Made by a program: the position numbers and the translations under genes. 36,274 bases of DNA. Source: Algoriphagus chordae (GTDB lineage: Bacteria; Bacteroidota; Bacteroidia; Cytophagales; Cyclobacteriaceae). Each line of letters starts with the position of its first letter. The first letter of the stretch is position 1. The stretch is from assembly GCF_003254055.1 (NCBI RefSeq), contig NZ_QKZT01000009.1:207350-243623 (forward strand), read 5' to 3'. A model generated the notes under the pieces. The model saw nothing but the letters and a program-made list of their open reading frames with translations, was not told the origin of the DNA and ran no database searches. Below, in pieces: positions 1 through 8,929 of this stretch.

Positions 1-1
1 G

Positions 2-67
2 ATTTGCGGTGAAAATTATAATCCGTCATTGGTAGCGAAGTCGAAAGCTCAGTTTTCAGGGATTTGA
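2..67 (+). CDS. possible C-terminal end of a truncated gene
   Basis: Frame 2 is open from the window edge to a TGA at 65-67 and would encode about 21 residues ending KAQFSGI. The other plus frames close sooner. It may be the tail of a gene that begins before the window, but so short an open stretch can arise by chance. No family can be recognised, and the T-rich run just after it has no convincing hairpin. Confidence 0.2.
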   Translation: MCGENYNPSLVAKSKAQFSGI

Positions 68-245
68 TTTTTTTTAAAAAGTAAGGAGTGAAAAGAAAGT
101 GGCCAATCGAAGTCTTCAGTCATTTTATCCCGTAACTTCACCTAGTAAATACATCAGTCTTAAAATCAGGCTATTGACATTAACTCTCAGATTTACTTTT
201 CTCAGCTATCCTGAGAACTCTATGAAGCATCTGTACACTCCGCGT

Positions 246-280
246 GCAAAAGCAAAAAAGCCTGAGATCAAATCCCAGGC
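246..280 (-). terminator. intrinsic terminator of ppa
   Basis: A hairpin at 260-280 pairs GCCTG..GAT with ATC..CAGGC around a CAA loop. On the minus strand it is followed by a T-rich run (the A-run at 254-259). It lies 8 nt past the ppa stop codon, as expected for a Rho-independent terminator. Confidence 0.75.
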
Positions 281-288
281 TTGTCAGT

Positions 289-828
289 TTATTTTCTAGT
301 TCGAAAGTTCACATCGTATAGTTCAACACTTTCTCTGATGATTCGCATCGCATCTTCTTTGCCGAGGAAGTCTTCTACTTTTACTTCCTTGTTTTCCAGT
401 TTTTTATAATCCTCAAAGAATCGATGAATCTCCTTCATCAAGTGTGGAGGAAGATTATCAATATCATCGATATAGTTCACAGACTGGTCGCCAGCAGCTA
501 CGGCAATGATCTTATCATCCGCTTCGCCACCATCGATCATTCTCATCACACCAATCACCTTGGCCTCTACCAGACACATAGATGGAATATCAATCTGAGA
601 AATAATCAGAATGTCCAATGGGTCATGGTCTTCACAGAAAGTCTGTGGGATAAAGCCGTAGTTTGCTGGATAATGCACCGCTGAGAAGAGTACACGGTCT
701 AGCATAAGCATCCCGGTTTTCTTGTCCAGCTCGTACTTCCCTTTGCTACCCTTAGGTATTTCAATTACACCTGTTACGAATTCAGGGGCATTTTTCCCGA
801 TGTTGACGTCATGCCAAGGATTAATCAT
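289..828 (-). CDS. ppa: inorganic pyrophosphatase (family I, soluble)
   Basis: This cytoplasmic enzyme hydrolyses pyrophosphate to two phosphates and so pulls biosynthetic reactions forward. At 179 aa it is a normal length for a bacterial family I enzyme. The family signature D-x-D-P-x-D is at residues 67-72 (DHDPLD). Other conserved parts are [10 protein letters not shown] near residue 24, YGFIPQT at 57-63 and GGEADDKI at 100-107, so metal- and substrate-binding residues appear intact. The ATG at 828 is preceded by a leader of about 45 nt with a TAnnTTTG promoter motif, and the gene ends at a terminator, so it looks like a single-gene transcript separate from the signalling operon upstream. 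Confidence 0.95.
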   Translation of the reverse strand: MINPWHDVNIGKNAPEFVTGVIEIPKGSKGKYELDKKTGMLMLDRVLFSAVHYPANYGFIPQTFCEDHDPLDILIISQIDIPSMCLVEAKVIGVMRMIDGGEADDKIIAVAAGDQSVNYIDDIDNLPPHLMKEIHRFFEDYKKLENKEVKVEDFLGKEDAMRIIRESVELYDVNFRTRK

Positions 829-853
829 AATATCTTGAATTAGTTAATAAAAA

Positions 854-867
854 GTGAAGCTTTTCAC
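854..867 (-). other. small hairpin with T-run in the ppa leader
   Basis: GTGAA/TTCAC pairs around a 4-nt loop and is followed on the minus strand by TTTTTATT. It lies between the ppa promoter motif and the ppa start. It could end transcripts arriving from the upstream kinase operon or act as a weak attenuator. The stem has only 5 bp. Confidence 0.3.
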
Positions 868-877
868 AAAGCTCGTG

Positions 878-885
878 CAAAGATA
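878..885 (-). promoter_or_regulatory. Bacteroidota-type promoter -7 element of ppa
   Basis: The minus strand reads TATCTTTG, an exact match to the Bacteroidota -7 consensus TAnnTTTG. It lies about 50 nt upstream of the ppa ATG. No good -33 TTTG is visible. Confidence 0.55.
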
Positions 886-918
886 AGGTTTAGCACGAAA
901 ATGCCCAGAAACCACTAC

Positions 919-2004
919 TTATTTCATACTTGGCAGCGTGACTTTAAAAGTAGTTCTCTCTCCAAAGACGGATTCCATGTCAATTTTTCCGCCCATTTGC
1001 TCTACGGCTTCTTTGACCATATAGAGCCCTAGACCTGTTCCCACATTCTTCTGAGTAGCCCGAGAAAACAAATTAAAGACATCTGGATGATGCTTTTCTT
1101 CTATCCCTATTCCATTGTCTTCTAAGGTAATACTAGCCTCAGATTCAGTTACATCTATGCTCAACCTTATTTTTTGTCCACTTTGGTCCACCTTCTGAAA
1201 TTGGACTGCATTGCTAAAAAGATTATTGAGGATCACCCGGATTTTAGCATCATCTGAGAAAAAAGCATGCTCTTGATTGATCTGTATATCAATCTGAATA
1301 TGATCAATTGCAAACTTTTCTTCGTAAGCCATTACTTGCTGCTTGACAACATCTCGAAAATTGATATCGGAAATCTTATGGTCCATTTTAGTAGATCTAT
1401 AGAAATCCAGCATTTTGTAGATATAATCATCTAGCTTGCCTATAGCGCTATCTATCATATCAAAATACTCTCCTGACTCAGGGTCTTTAAGTTCCATTTT
1501 GGCCAACTTGGACACCCCCGATATACTCATCAAGGGGCCTCGCAACTCATGAGACAAACTATACACAAACTGGTTCATCTCAGAATGCAACTTTTTGAGC
1601 TTCTGACTTTTATCCTTAAGCTCGCGCCTCATAAAAAAAATATCAGCAGCATTTTTAATTGAATTTTTAATCTGCTCAATATTCCATGGCTTATCAATAA
1701 ACCGATATACCTCACCCTTATTAATAGCATCGATCACGGAGGCTATATCCGAATATCCCGTCAGTAGAATTCGGATAGGATCAGGATTGAACTTCATAAG
1801 TTCCTCAAAAAACTCCGTGCCCGTCATACCAGGCATTCTCTGATCAGCTATTACTACATGGATATCTTCCTCCTTGGCTATTTTCAAGCCCTCATAAGCA
1901 TCTATAGCGGTATAGATTTTGAAGTCTTTTCTTAAGGTCGCCCTGAAAGATTGAAGATTATTATCCTCGTCATCTATATACAGAACATGGATTTTATGAT
2001 TCAT
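919..2004 (-). CDS. hybrid response regulator-histidine kinase
   Basis: The protein has 361 aa. Residues 1-120 form a receiver domain with acidic pocket D11/D12, phospho-acceptor D54 in ADQRMPG, and K105. A coiled stretch leads to a HisKA dimerisation domain with H152 in SLSHELRGPL, then a HATPase domain with N265, D297-NGIG and the G-rich GTGLGL at 322-327. It has no membrane segment, so it is a cytoplasmic kinase whose activity is probably set by phosphorylation of its own receiver. It overlaps the end of the 7TM kinase gene by 11 bp, so the two are co-translated and this protein is a likely phosphorelay partner. The receiver is very like that of the divergent gene at 7243. No DNA-binding output domain is present, so the final target is unknown. 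Confidence 0.85.
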   Translation of the reverse strand: MNHKIHVLYIDDEDNNLQSFRATLRKDFKIYTAIDAYEGLKIAKEEDIHVVIADQRMPGMTGTEFFEELMKFNPDPIRILLTGYSDIASVIDAINKGEVYRFIDKPWNIEQIKNSIKNAADIFFMRRELKDKSQKLKKLHSEMNQFVYSLSHELRGPLMSISGVSKLAKMELKDPESGEYFDMIDSAIGKLDDYIYKMLDFYRSTKMDHKISDINFRDVVKQQVMAYEEKFAIDHIQIDIQINQEHAFFSDDAKIRVILNNLFSNAVQFQKVDQSGQKIRLSIDVTESEASITLEDNGIGIEEKHHPDVFNLFSRATQKNVGTGLGLYMVKEAVEQMGGKIDMESVFGERTTFKVTLPSMK

Positions 2005-4096
2005 AGCGCTCAGTACTTTGATATATAGGAAGGGTTATTTTAAAAGTGGTTCCCTTGTTTTCTTCTGTAATTACTTCTAATGTCCCCTTGTGATTTTCAA
2101 TAATAGAATAAACTATTGATAGACCCAAACCTGTGCCTTTCCCTACCGCCTTTGTCGTAAAGAAAGGTTCAAAGATTCGCTGCTTCACATGCTCAGGCAT
2201 CCCAGGGCCATTGTCAATAATTTCTATCGTAATATCCTCTCCTATTGCTCTGGTCCGAAGCACTATTTGGGGATCAACGATGGAATCAATATGGTCAGCC
2301 AAAGCATGAACAGCATTGTTAATGATGTTCATAAATACCTGATTGATTTTCCCCGCTAAGCACTCCACTAATGGCAATTCGCCAAAATCACGAATAACCC
2401 GGATTTTGGTAGGCATGGTACTATTGAGTAGGATGATCGTACTATTTAAGCCATCGTGAATATCTACTTTCTTAACATCTTGTTCATCTACTCGAGAAAA
2501 TAAACGTAATCCTTTCACGATTTCCACAGTTCTTCTAGCGCCATCATCCATGCCCTTCAGCAACTGATCTACTTCCGTCAACACATAGTCCAGTTCCAAA
2601 TCCTCCTCCAATTTTTTGGCTGCCTTTTGTGATTCTAACGTAAACTCTTTGGTGGCAGTGGTTCTATAAAACTCAATTATCTCCATAATATCGTTAATAT
2701 CTCGCTTCAGAGGCATGATATTAGAACTTACAAAGTTGATTGGATTATTAATCTCATGAGCGATACCGGCAGTGAGTTGACCTAGAGAGGCCATTTTTTC
2801 TTGATTCACCAACTGACTCTGAGTGTTCTGTAGATTTCGAAGAACCTGCTCTAGTTCATCAGTTCTGATTTTGACTTTTTCCTCTAGGACCGTATTCTGC
2901 TCACGCACCAGCTTCTCATTTTCCGCTAGGACAATTAATAATTCTGCCTGCTCCCTTTCCTTTTCTTTCTTTAGGATATTAATCTTATCTGCTAGCGCAA
3001 ATGAAAGCAACAAGGTCTCGAAAACAGAACCAAAAGTGAAAACATAATTAGTGAAAAAATTATGTGGAATGATGTGCATGTCACTCAATAAAAAAATGAT
3101 CATGCTACAGATCAACAAGGACCAGGAAATCAAAAAGAACATGGCAGGCCTATATCCTTTGCGAAGGCTATAGGATGAAATAAAGAGTAAGTAGAAAGGC
3201 ACTATTCCCAAAAACACCTGCAAAAACCTAAACTTCAATTGCCCAATTCCGAAGTCAAAAACAAAGGATGCCAATATGAAAACGTAAACAACAATAATAA
3301 TAAGCCCAATGTGATAAATTCTAGAATTAAAGAACTTGGTTTTCAGAAACACTAAGGAGTAATAAATCCCCACAATATTTACTAAAGCTGTGCTGATGTA
3401 AAAGCCGTATTCTTTAAGAAACAAGCTGGAAGGCCATACAAATACATCAATATAGCCTCCTAGAATGCCTTGCGTCAATCCTACAAAAAAGATATAGCTG
3501 ATGTACAATCCATACAAATTATCCTTGGTAGAAATCCAAAGGAATAAGTTGTAAAAGAACATCGCCAATAGAATTCCAAAATAGACTCCAAAAATAAGAT
3601 TGCGTTCATTGAGTGTCAAATACTCTTCACTATCGCTATGCAATTCAAATGGCACATTCACATTCCCAAAACTCTTGATTCTTAAGTTGAAGGTCAATGA
3701 TCCCTGATCGGAAAGTTTTGCTAAATTAAAAAGGGTGTTGAAATCATTACCGTCGACATACACTCTCCCCATCTTCTTGATCAATTCTCCCTTCGCATCA
3801 TAGACTTCAATCTCATTCAGCATGGGATTACTTAATGAAAGTACAAGATTCTTGTGCTCTCTTTGACCTTCATCAATTTTGATTCTTACCCAAAAACTGG
3901 CATCCGAATATCCCAAGGACAGGTAATTAACCTTAGAAACACTAAGCTTGCTATCTGGCACCGTCAAAAACTCCTGCACGGTTTGAATTTCATCCCCCTC
4001 TGCCGTCCAGCCAATAAAATCAAATTGGCCTGTTGGTTTCTCAGAACAGGAAGCCAGCAATAAAAAAGTTACAAATGCGTATAAATATTTGATCAT
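1994..4096 (-). CDS. 7TM (7TMR-DISM type) sensor histidine kinase
   Basis: The protein has 700 aa. It opens with a signal peptide ending in a lipobox-like LLASC (C17). An extracytoplasmic beta-rich domain (about 25-160) matches the 7TMR-DISMED2 arrangement, followed by seven hydrophobic segments (about 167-370), a coiled coil (375-430) and a kinase core. H447 lies in [13 protein letters not shown]594 in the N box, D628-NGPGM is G1 and GTGLGLS is 654-660. Such receptors are thought to bind soluble ligands outside the cytoplasmic membrane. The start overlaps the stop of the acyltransferase-like gene (ATGA at 4093-4096), and its own end overlaps the receiver-kinase gene. That ties a putative ligand-making enzyme to a receptor and its partner. 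The ligand is not known. Confidence 0.88.
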   Translation of the reverse strand: MIKYLYAFVTFLLLASCSEKPTGQFDFIGWTAEGDEIQTVQEFLTVPDSKLSVSKVNYLSLGYSDASFWVRIKIDEGQREHKNLVLSLSNPMLNEIEVYDAKGELIKKMGRVYVDGNDFNTLFNLAKLSDQGSLTFNLRIKSFGNVNVPFELHSDSEEYLTLNERNLIFGVYFGILLAMFFYNLFLWISTKDNLYGLYISYIFFVGLTQGILGGYIDVFVWPSSLFLKEYGFYISTALVNIVGIYYSLVFLKTKFFNSRIYHIGLIIIVVYVFILASFVFDFGIGQLKFRFLQVFLGIVPFYLLFISSYSLRKGYRPAMFFLISWSLLICSMIIFLLSDMHIIPHNFFTNYVFTFGSVFETLLLSFALADKINILKKEKEREQAELLIVLAENEKLVREQNTVLEEKVKIRTDELEQVLRNLQNTQSQLVNQEKMASLGQLTAGIAHEINNPINFVSSNIMPLKRDINDIMEIIEFYRTTATKEFTLESQKAAKKLEEDLELDYVLTEVDQLLKGMDDGARRTVEIVKGLRLFSRVDEQDVKKVDIHDGLNSTIILLNSTMPTKIRVIRDFGELPLVECLAGKINQVFMNIINNAVHALADHIDSIVDPQIVLRTRAIGEDITIEIIDNGPGMPEHVKQRIFEPFFTTKAVGKGTGLGLSIVYSIIENHKGTLEVITEENKGTTFKITLPIYQSTERYES

Positions 4097-4779
4097 ACTA
4101 CGTAGGAAGTATAAGACAGCTTCACATGTCTTCCTCTATAATTTTCTTCTATTATTAGCGTATCATTTTCTCTAATTTGAAAAATAGAATCTCGGTGATC
4201 CTGCGTAGTCATGGGCAAATTCACGGCATCATACATTTTCATTGCAGTAGCTATTAAATCCAATTTGGGGTAATAGAAAGTCCCATTGTTCCCCACTTGA
4301 GTCAACACCTCATAGCCCATTTCCAGCCCCAATTTTACTGTGACCGGAGCAAACAAGGCATAAAGCGAAGTTAACTCAAGTTTAGGAGTAAGTGCAAGAC
4401 AAGCTTTGGACATAAAAATAGCACCTATTCCCATTCCTGTGATTTTTCTGGAATTCCACATACCACAAATCTCTCCGGTACCAGCATCGATATCCTTCTC
4501 TATCACTTCCTTGATACTACTATCCAACTCTTCTATCGCTTCTACCATTGGTAGCGGATATGACGAGTTAGCTTTATGAATTCTAGCGCCTCCGTAAATC
4601 AAACCATCTTCATCCGACTCCACGATTACCACGATTACATCTGGATTATTCACCCATGAGTTATTGGCGGAAGTAACTTTCTTTACACCAATGCTCTCGA
4701 GCACCTGTCTATGCCCTTCTATAAATTTCTGACACCTTTCGGGATCATTAATCGCTCTAAATGCTATTAATTTAAACAT
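4093..4779 (-). CDS. putative GNAT-like N-acyltransferase
   Basis: The protein has 228 aa, is soluble, and has no signal peptide or membrane segment. I do not recognise an exact family. The layout of a central GEICGMW strand (near residue 105), a helix containing SRKITGMG, and a later GLEMGYEVL helix-strand unit resembles the GNAT-type fold of N-acyl amino acid synthases and acyl-homoserine-lactone synthases. That assignment is from pattern only. It starts 5 nt after the E1/nitroreductase gene and shares ATGA with the 7TM kinase gene, so all three are translationally coupled. A role in making or modifying a small acylated molecule would fit, but neither acyl donor nor acceptor can be read from the sequence. 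Confidence 0.6.
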   Translation of the reverse strand: MFKLIAFRAINDPERCQKFIEGHRQVLESIGVKKVTSANNSWVNNPDVIVVIVESDEDGLIYGGARIHKANSSYPLPMVEAIEELDSSIKEVIEKDIDAGTGEICGMWNSRKITGMGIGAIFMSKACLALTPKLELTSLYALFAPVTVKLGLEMGYEVLTQVGNNGTFYYPKLDLIATAMKMYDAVNLPMTTQDHRDSIFQIRENDTLIIEENYRGRHVKLSYTSYVV

Positions 4780-4784
4780 CAGAA

Positions 4785-7049
4785 TTACAGTATAATCAAA
4801 CTAGCTGAAACATCCCTTCTTAAGGCTCTCACAGATGGCGCACTTACCTTATTTATCCTTACCATAAATATCTCTTCTCTGCTTAGATCTTTGTTTAGGA
4901 TCGTATTGAGCTCATTTTTAAATTGGAATATTAAGGCTTTCTCATCATCTGTAAATCCAGTATTTGATTCACGCATCAATCTATGAAAAATAAATAATGA
5001 AGCCGAAACTGGCTGAAGACTATAACCTAATAAATTAGCTTTCATCCAGACACGCTGAACTGCTGCCCCTACCTTCAAAAAGGATTCTGGCTTGTATTCA
5101 TCTGCCTCAAACATTAAAACAGCTGAAGCAGAAAGTAAGGTTTGATCTGAAATCTTTGCCAAACCATGGCCCAAATCATTTTTTCTGAAAAACTCAACAG
5201 TTCCAGGGTCACGGATAAGTCCCATAGCAGCACGTTCCGGTTTTCCCATTTCAAGTGTGGCAATATCAATACCATCTTTGCTCTCTTCTGCCTCTTGCTC
5301 CGACCAGCGGATTTCACTGATAAAGTCACGATACCCTTGCTCATGCAGCAAACGTAAACGATCCATTCCCCCTACTATTGGCGCCAATTTCTTAAGGTCT
5401 TCCAACTCGTCAATCAGTTCTAAGCTCAGCCCCTCTACTTCTGCGAGAGACTGAAAAGCAAGAAGTGTTTCAGGCTCAATCAATTCTCTTTCGTCATTTT
5501 TACGATTAGTACATCGTAAACCAACTCCCTTTACCAAATCACCATTAGGATTGGAAATCGGTGTTTCAAATTTTGAATTAAAGATAATCGATGCGATCAA
5601 CTCTTCCTCAAAATCCTGAATATGATGCTGAACTGATAAATCTATACCCATATCCGCAGCTACAAGCTGGATAATCTCCAATGCAGCCCCAAATGCGAGT
5701 AAGGATCCCGTACCCAAGTAATCCAGTAGGGACTCACTTTTGGCTGTATCATGAACCAAATGCAAGACTCCGCTCTGATCAAAAAGCCATTTCCATGGCT
5801 GTGAATTCCCTCCTGAGGGTGCTGAATTTGCTTTTTCTATCAGATACCTTAGCTCCGGCTCCGAAAGTTTGTATGCTGAAACCAAGTCTGTATTTGGCAG
5901 CAAGGCGATAAAATCATTATCTGTTTTAGGTGTTTTGGCAACCTGAGGAGCTGATTTCTTATCCTTAGCGATGATCTCGTCCAAATCAACGTAATATCTA
6001 CCCGATTCTACTTCCTCGCCAAGCAGCAACTTTCTAGAAGCATTTGCTACGGTAGCTCCTCCCAAATATACTGCGGAGGCCAACTGCGGCCAAGATGAAA
6101 TCGACTGACTTACTTCTAGCAAGGAAACTTTCATTCGCGTAGAAATGGTACTTAAACCTATGATCTTCAAGCCCATCGGAACTTTCTGCTGATTACTCAA
6201 ATTTTTGAGATCCGAATAATTAAAGTTTCCCATCAAGCCATGAAAAATCTCTCGAGAGGGTTCCTGGTCAAAGCGCTCCACATCTAACATTCCGCGATCC
6301 GAGGTCTCCATAAGGACGGGGATTCGCTTAGCCCTAGCTCTTTCTCGGGCTAGCACCTTGATGTCTAGACTATCACACTCGTCTATCAGTAGGTCTAAGT
6401 TTCCTCCGTCGGATAAAAATCCCTCGATATTAGATTCACTTATCCCATCTCTAAACACTGTGATTTTCAAATAAGGATCTATTTCAGAAATTTCTCTTGC
6501 AGCCAAAACAACCTTCTCCATACCCAAATCAGTAACTCCTGCTTTGATTCGATTGAGGTTACTCAGTTCCAGAGTATCAAAATCTGCGAGTCTCATTTCA
6601 CCGCAGCCTCGTTCAAGCGCAATAGCATAAGCAATGCTTTGGCCTACAGAGAGACCTATTATACCAACTTTCTTTTTACTGAGCTCCTGCTGCTCCTGTG
6701 GCGTGATTTTGTAATTATTTCGCTGAGTCCTTACTCGAATAAAATCCTCTTCAGGAAGTAAGCGGATCAGCGCTTTCTTCCACGGAAAGTAAATCCAATT
6801 ACCATATCGGTCTTTTTCATGATCTATAAAAAACTGATCGACCAAATTTGTCAATTCCTGATCAGAAAATGATTTGGAGGGATTAACGGCTTTGATCAAT
6901 TCAGCTACCTGAATATCCAATTGATCAACTACACGAACATCACTACTATTATACAACTCCTTGAAAACCAATGAGTCCGAATAATCTAAAGGGTGAAAGA
7001 TTACTGGAAACATCTGATTTTCAAGATGAAACTGTGAACTACTAAACAT
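4785..7049 (-). CDS. E1-like (ThiF/MoeB) adenylyltransferase fused to nitroreductase
   Basis: The protein has 754 aa. After a novel N-terminal part (1-120) comes a ThiF/E1 Rossmann domain (about 121-300) with nucleotide loop GLSVGQS (132-138), D156-x-D158, the E-x-S-N-x-N-R run ending at R167, K179 and D223/D226: the residues used for ATP binding and adenylation in the E1 family. The second half (about 395-754) is a nitroreductase/FMN fold with APSGGNSQPWKW (410-421) and KVGAAVQRVWMKANLLGY (659-676). From memory, the arrangement matches the Rv1355c family of ThiF-nitroreductase fusions. The middle Gly of the loop is Ser. No ubiquitin-like, ThiS-like or E2-like partner lies nearby. Known relatives suggest acyl adenylation followed by flavin oxidation, as in azoline/azole chemistry, but this is inference. 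It is first in the operon. Confidence 0.82.
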   Translation of the reverse strand: MFSSSQFHLENQMFPVIFHPLDYSDSLVFKELYNSSDVRVVDQLDIQVAELIKAVNPSKSFSDQELTNLVDQFFIDHEKDRYGNWIYFPWKKALIRLLPEEDFIRVRTQRNNYKITPQEQQELSKKKVGIIGLSVGQSIAYAIALERGCGEMRLADFDTLELSNLNRIKAGVTDLGMEKVVLAAREISEIDPYLKITVFRDGISESNIEGFLSDGGNLDLLIDECDSLDIKVLARERARAKRIPVLMETSDRGMLDVERFDQEPSREIFHGLMGNFNYSDLKNLSNQQKVPMGLKIIGLSTISTRMKVSLLEVSQSISSWPQLASAVYLGGATVANASRKLLLGEEVESGRYYVDLDEIIAKDKKSAPQVAKTPKTDNDFIALLPNTDLVSAYKLSEPELRYLIEKANSAPSGGNSQPWKWLFDQSGVLHLVHDTAKSESLLDYLGTGSLLAFGAALEIIQLVAADMGIDLSVQHHIQDFEEELIASIIFNSKFETPISNPNGDLVKGVGLRCTNRKNDERELIEPETLLAFQSLAEVEGLSLELIDELEDLKKLAPIVGGMDRLRLLHEQGYRDFISEIRWSEQEAEESKDGIDIATLEMGKPERAAMGLIRDPGTVEFFRKNDLGHGLAKISDQTLLSASAVLMFEADEYKPESFLKVGAAVQRVWMKANLLGYSLQPVSASLFIFHRLMRESNTGFTDDEKALIFQFKNELNTILNKDLSREEIFMVRINKVSAPSVRALRRDVSASLIIL

Positions 7050-7078
7050 TGTTTCTTATCGGGGGTGATAAAGTGCAG

Positions 7079-7086
7079 CAAAGGTA
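7079..7086 (-). promoter_or_regulatory. Bacteroidota-type promoter of the E1/acyltransferase/kinase operon
   Basis: The minus strand reads TACCTTTG, an exact TAnnTTTG match, 30 nt upstream of the ATG at 7049. TTGG, one base from the -33 consensus TTTG, lies about 22 nt further upstream. It implies a leader of about 23 nt and one transcript covering four genes down to 919. Confidence 0.55.
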
Positions 7087-7242
7087 ATCCATTCAACTAT
7101 AAGTCCAATATTTTGATCTGTTTTATAACAATGACTTAAGATAGTACAATCAGCGAAGAGACTTGAAGTGGAGTTTACTTTTTTTTACGAAAAAATATTC
7201 CTTGATTGTAGTGTATCGATAGTTTTTAGACAAATTTGTCGG

Positions 7243-7716
7243 ATGGAAATTAAGTCTCAGGAAAAAATTAAAATCTTATATGTAGATGATGAAGAAAATA
7301 ATCTTCAGGCATTCAAAGCCACGTTTAGGAGAGATTATCAAATTTTCATAGCAATAGATGCTAATGAAGCTAGGGAGCTTCTGAAAAATGAAGAAGTAGA
7401 TATTATTATTACCGATCAACGGATGCCAGGAGAAACTGGCGTGGAATTCTTGGAATCTATTATTCCTATTTACCCCAAACCAATCCGTATACTCTTGACA
7501 GGATACACTGATATCCAAGCAGTGATAGACGCTATCAACAAAGGACAGGTTTATCATTATTTGACCAAACCTTGGGAGGAAGACTACCTAAGAACAGTGA
7601 TCAAAAATGCTTATGAAATCTATCTGCTTCGGAAAGAAAATGAAAAATTGACTAAAGCCCTGATCAAGTCAAATGAGCAATTGGAGTTTATACTTCGTCA
7701 AAACCTGCTTTCCTAA
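7243..7716 (+). CDS. single-domain response regulator (receiver)
   Basis: The start is taken at the ATG at 7243; the open frame extends 75 nt upstream, but the receiver fold begins only after this Met. The product is 157 aa with acidic pair D15/D16 in YVDDEENN, phospho-acceptor D58 in TDQRMPG and K109 in LTKPW, followed by a short charged helix and no output domain. It closely resembles the receiver of the hybrid kinase at 919-2004: both share RMPGxTGxEF, PIRILLTGY and AINKGxVY. It is divergent from that operon with about 190 bp between starts, and its stop is 1 nt from the convergent stop of the alanine-dehydrogenase-like gene. It may be a phosphate sink or a phosphorelay intermediate for the same pathway. 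Confidence 0.85.
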   Translation: MEIKSQEKIKILYVDDEENNLQAFKATFRRDYQIFIAIDANEARELLKNEEVDIIITDQRMPGETGVEFLESIIPIYPKPIRILLTGYTDIQAVIDAINKGQVYHYLTKPWEEDYLRTVIKNAYEIYLLRKENEKLTKALIKSNEQLEFILRQNLLS

Positions 7717-7717
7717 C

Positions 7718-8929
7718 CTAGTACCTAGCGGCAAGCAAAAGTTGTAATTCCTTATGACTGATCCCAAATTTTCTCCCCAAGTAAGCATTCGTCAAACTCC
7801 CTCTATAGGTATAGACTCCTCTCAAAAACCACTTATAATTGAATATCATTTCCTCAGCGCTCCTCAAGTCCGCCATTTGCAGGATAATGGGAGTAAAAAT
7901 ATTACTCAAGGAATAGGAAGCAGTTCGAGCGACGCGTGAAGCAATATTAGGCACACAATAATGTGTGATATCGTGAACTTGATAGACAGGTTCATCATGG
8001 GAAGTCATTCTACCCGTCTCAATACAGCCACCCTGATCAATCGCTACATCTATAATGATACTGCCATGCATCATATTGGCAACCATTTCCTCTGACACCA
8101 CTATTTTATTTCTGCCTTTCTCCGCTCGTAAGGCACCTATAACTACATCTGCCTCCGAAAGTGCTTGGTTGAGACTGAAATTATCTATGGTAGAAGTATA
8201 AATCTGCTGACCAAGCAGCTGCTTGAGTCTACGTAGTTTGTAAATATGATTGTCAAAAACTTTAATATTGGCTCCTAGGCCCAAGGCAGTTCTTGCTGCA
8301 TATTCCGCAACAGTACCTGCTCCTATGATCACAACCTGTGTAGGCGGAACCCCAGTCACTCCTCCCATAATCAAACCTTTACCATCATTTTCACTAGAAA
8401 GGTATTCTGCCGCAATTAGCATAACCGTACTTCCTGCGATCTCTGACATAGCACGAACTACCGGCATCCCTCCTACCTTGTCCTCTAAGTATTCAAATGC
8501 TACAGCAGTGATCTTCTTTCTATTGAGTGTTTGGATAAACTCCTGACTTTGTCTTTCGAGCTGCAAAGCTGACATGAGGCAACTTCCCTGTGTCATGTAC
8601 TCTAACTCCTCTTGGGTAGGTGGATCAATTTTGAGCACAGTATTCGATTCGAACACCTCTTTCTTTGAACTCGTTACTTTAGCGCCAGCATCAGAGAAAT
8701 CCTGATCCGAAAACTTCGATTGCAAACCTGCTCCAGCCTCCACAACTACATTGATCCCATTGTTGGTAAGTAAACCTACCGATTCAGGGGTGATAACAAT
8801 TCGTTTTTCTTGGGGAGAACTTTCTTTTGGAAGTCCAACCACCAAGGAATGATCACTTTTTCGCACCTGCGCTGGCGATTCTTTTGGGATCAGTCCCACG
8901 GCTGTAAGTTGATCAAGTTCAGCTGGCAT
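7718..8929 (-). CDS. ald: alanine dehydrogenase / NAD(P) transhydrogenase-alpha family protein
   Basis: The protein has 403 aa. Family members catalyse NAD-dependent interconversion of alanine and pyruvate plus ammonia. An extension of about 28 residues precedes the usual start (VVGLPKESSPQEKR, with R43). LKIDPP carries K100, GVPPTQVVIIGAGTVAEYAA (about 194-213) is the dinucleotide-binding turn, DVAIDQGG is at 294-301 and HYCVPNI at 323-329. These match well-studied enzymes. At the position of the catalytic His of known alanine dehydrogenases (LHLAA) this protein has Gln123 in ALQLER, so its reaction may differ. The start overlaps the end of tsaE by 11 bp, suggesting co-translation. Confidence 0.8.
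   Translation of the reverse strand: MPAELDQLTAVGLIPKESPAQVRKSDHSLVVGLPKESSPQEKRIVITPESVGLLTNNGINVVVEAGAGLQSKFSDQDFSDAGAKVTSSKKEVFESNTVLKIDPPTQEELEYMTQGSCLMSALQLERQSQEFIQTLNRKKITAVAFEYLEDKVGGMPVVRAMSEIAGSTVMLIAAEYLSSENDGKGLIMGGVTGVPPTQVVIIGAGTVAEYAARTALGLGANIKVFDNHIYKLRRLKQLLGQQIYTSTIDNFSLNQALSEADVVIGALRAEKGRNKIVVSEEMVANMMHGSIIIDVAIDQGGCIETGRMTSHDEPVYQVHDITHYCVPNIASRVARTASYSLSNIFTPIILQMADLRSAEEMIFNYKWFLRGVYTYRGSLTNAYLGRKFGISHKELQLLLAARY

Noticed and set aside
99..299. Plus-strand open frame of 66 codons upstream of ppa
   Set aside because: It starts at GTG, runs across the ppa terminator and into the ppa stop, and has no recognisable protein pattern.
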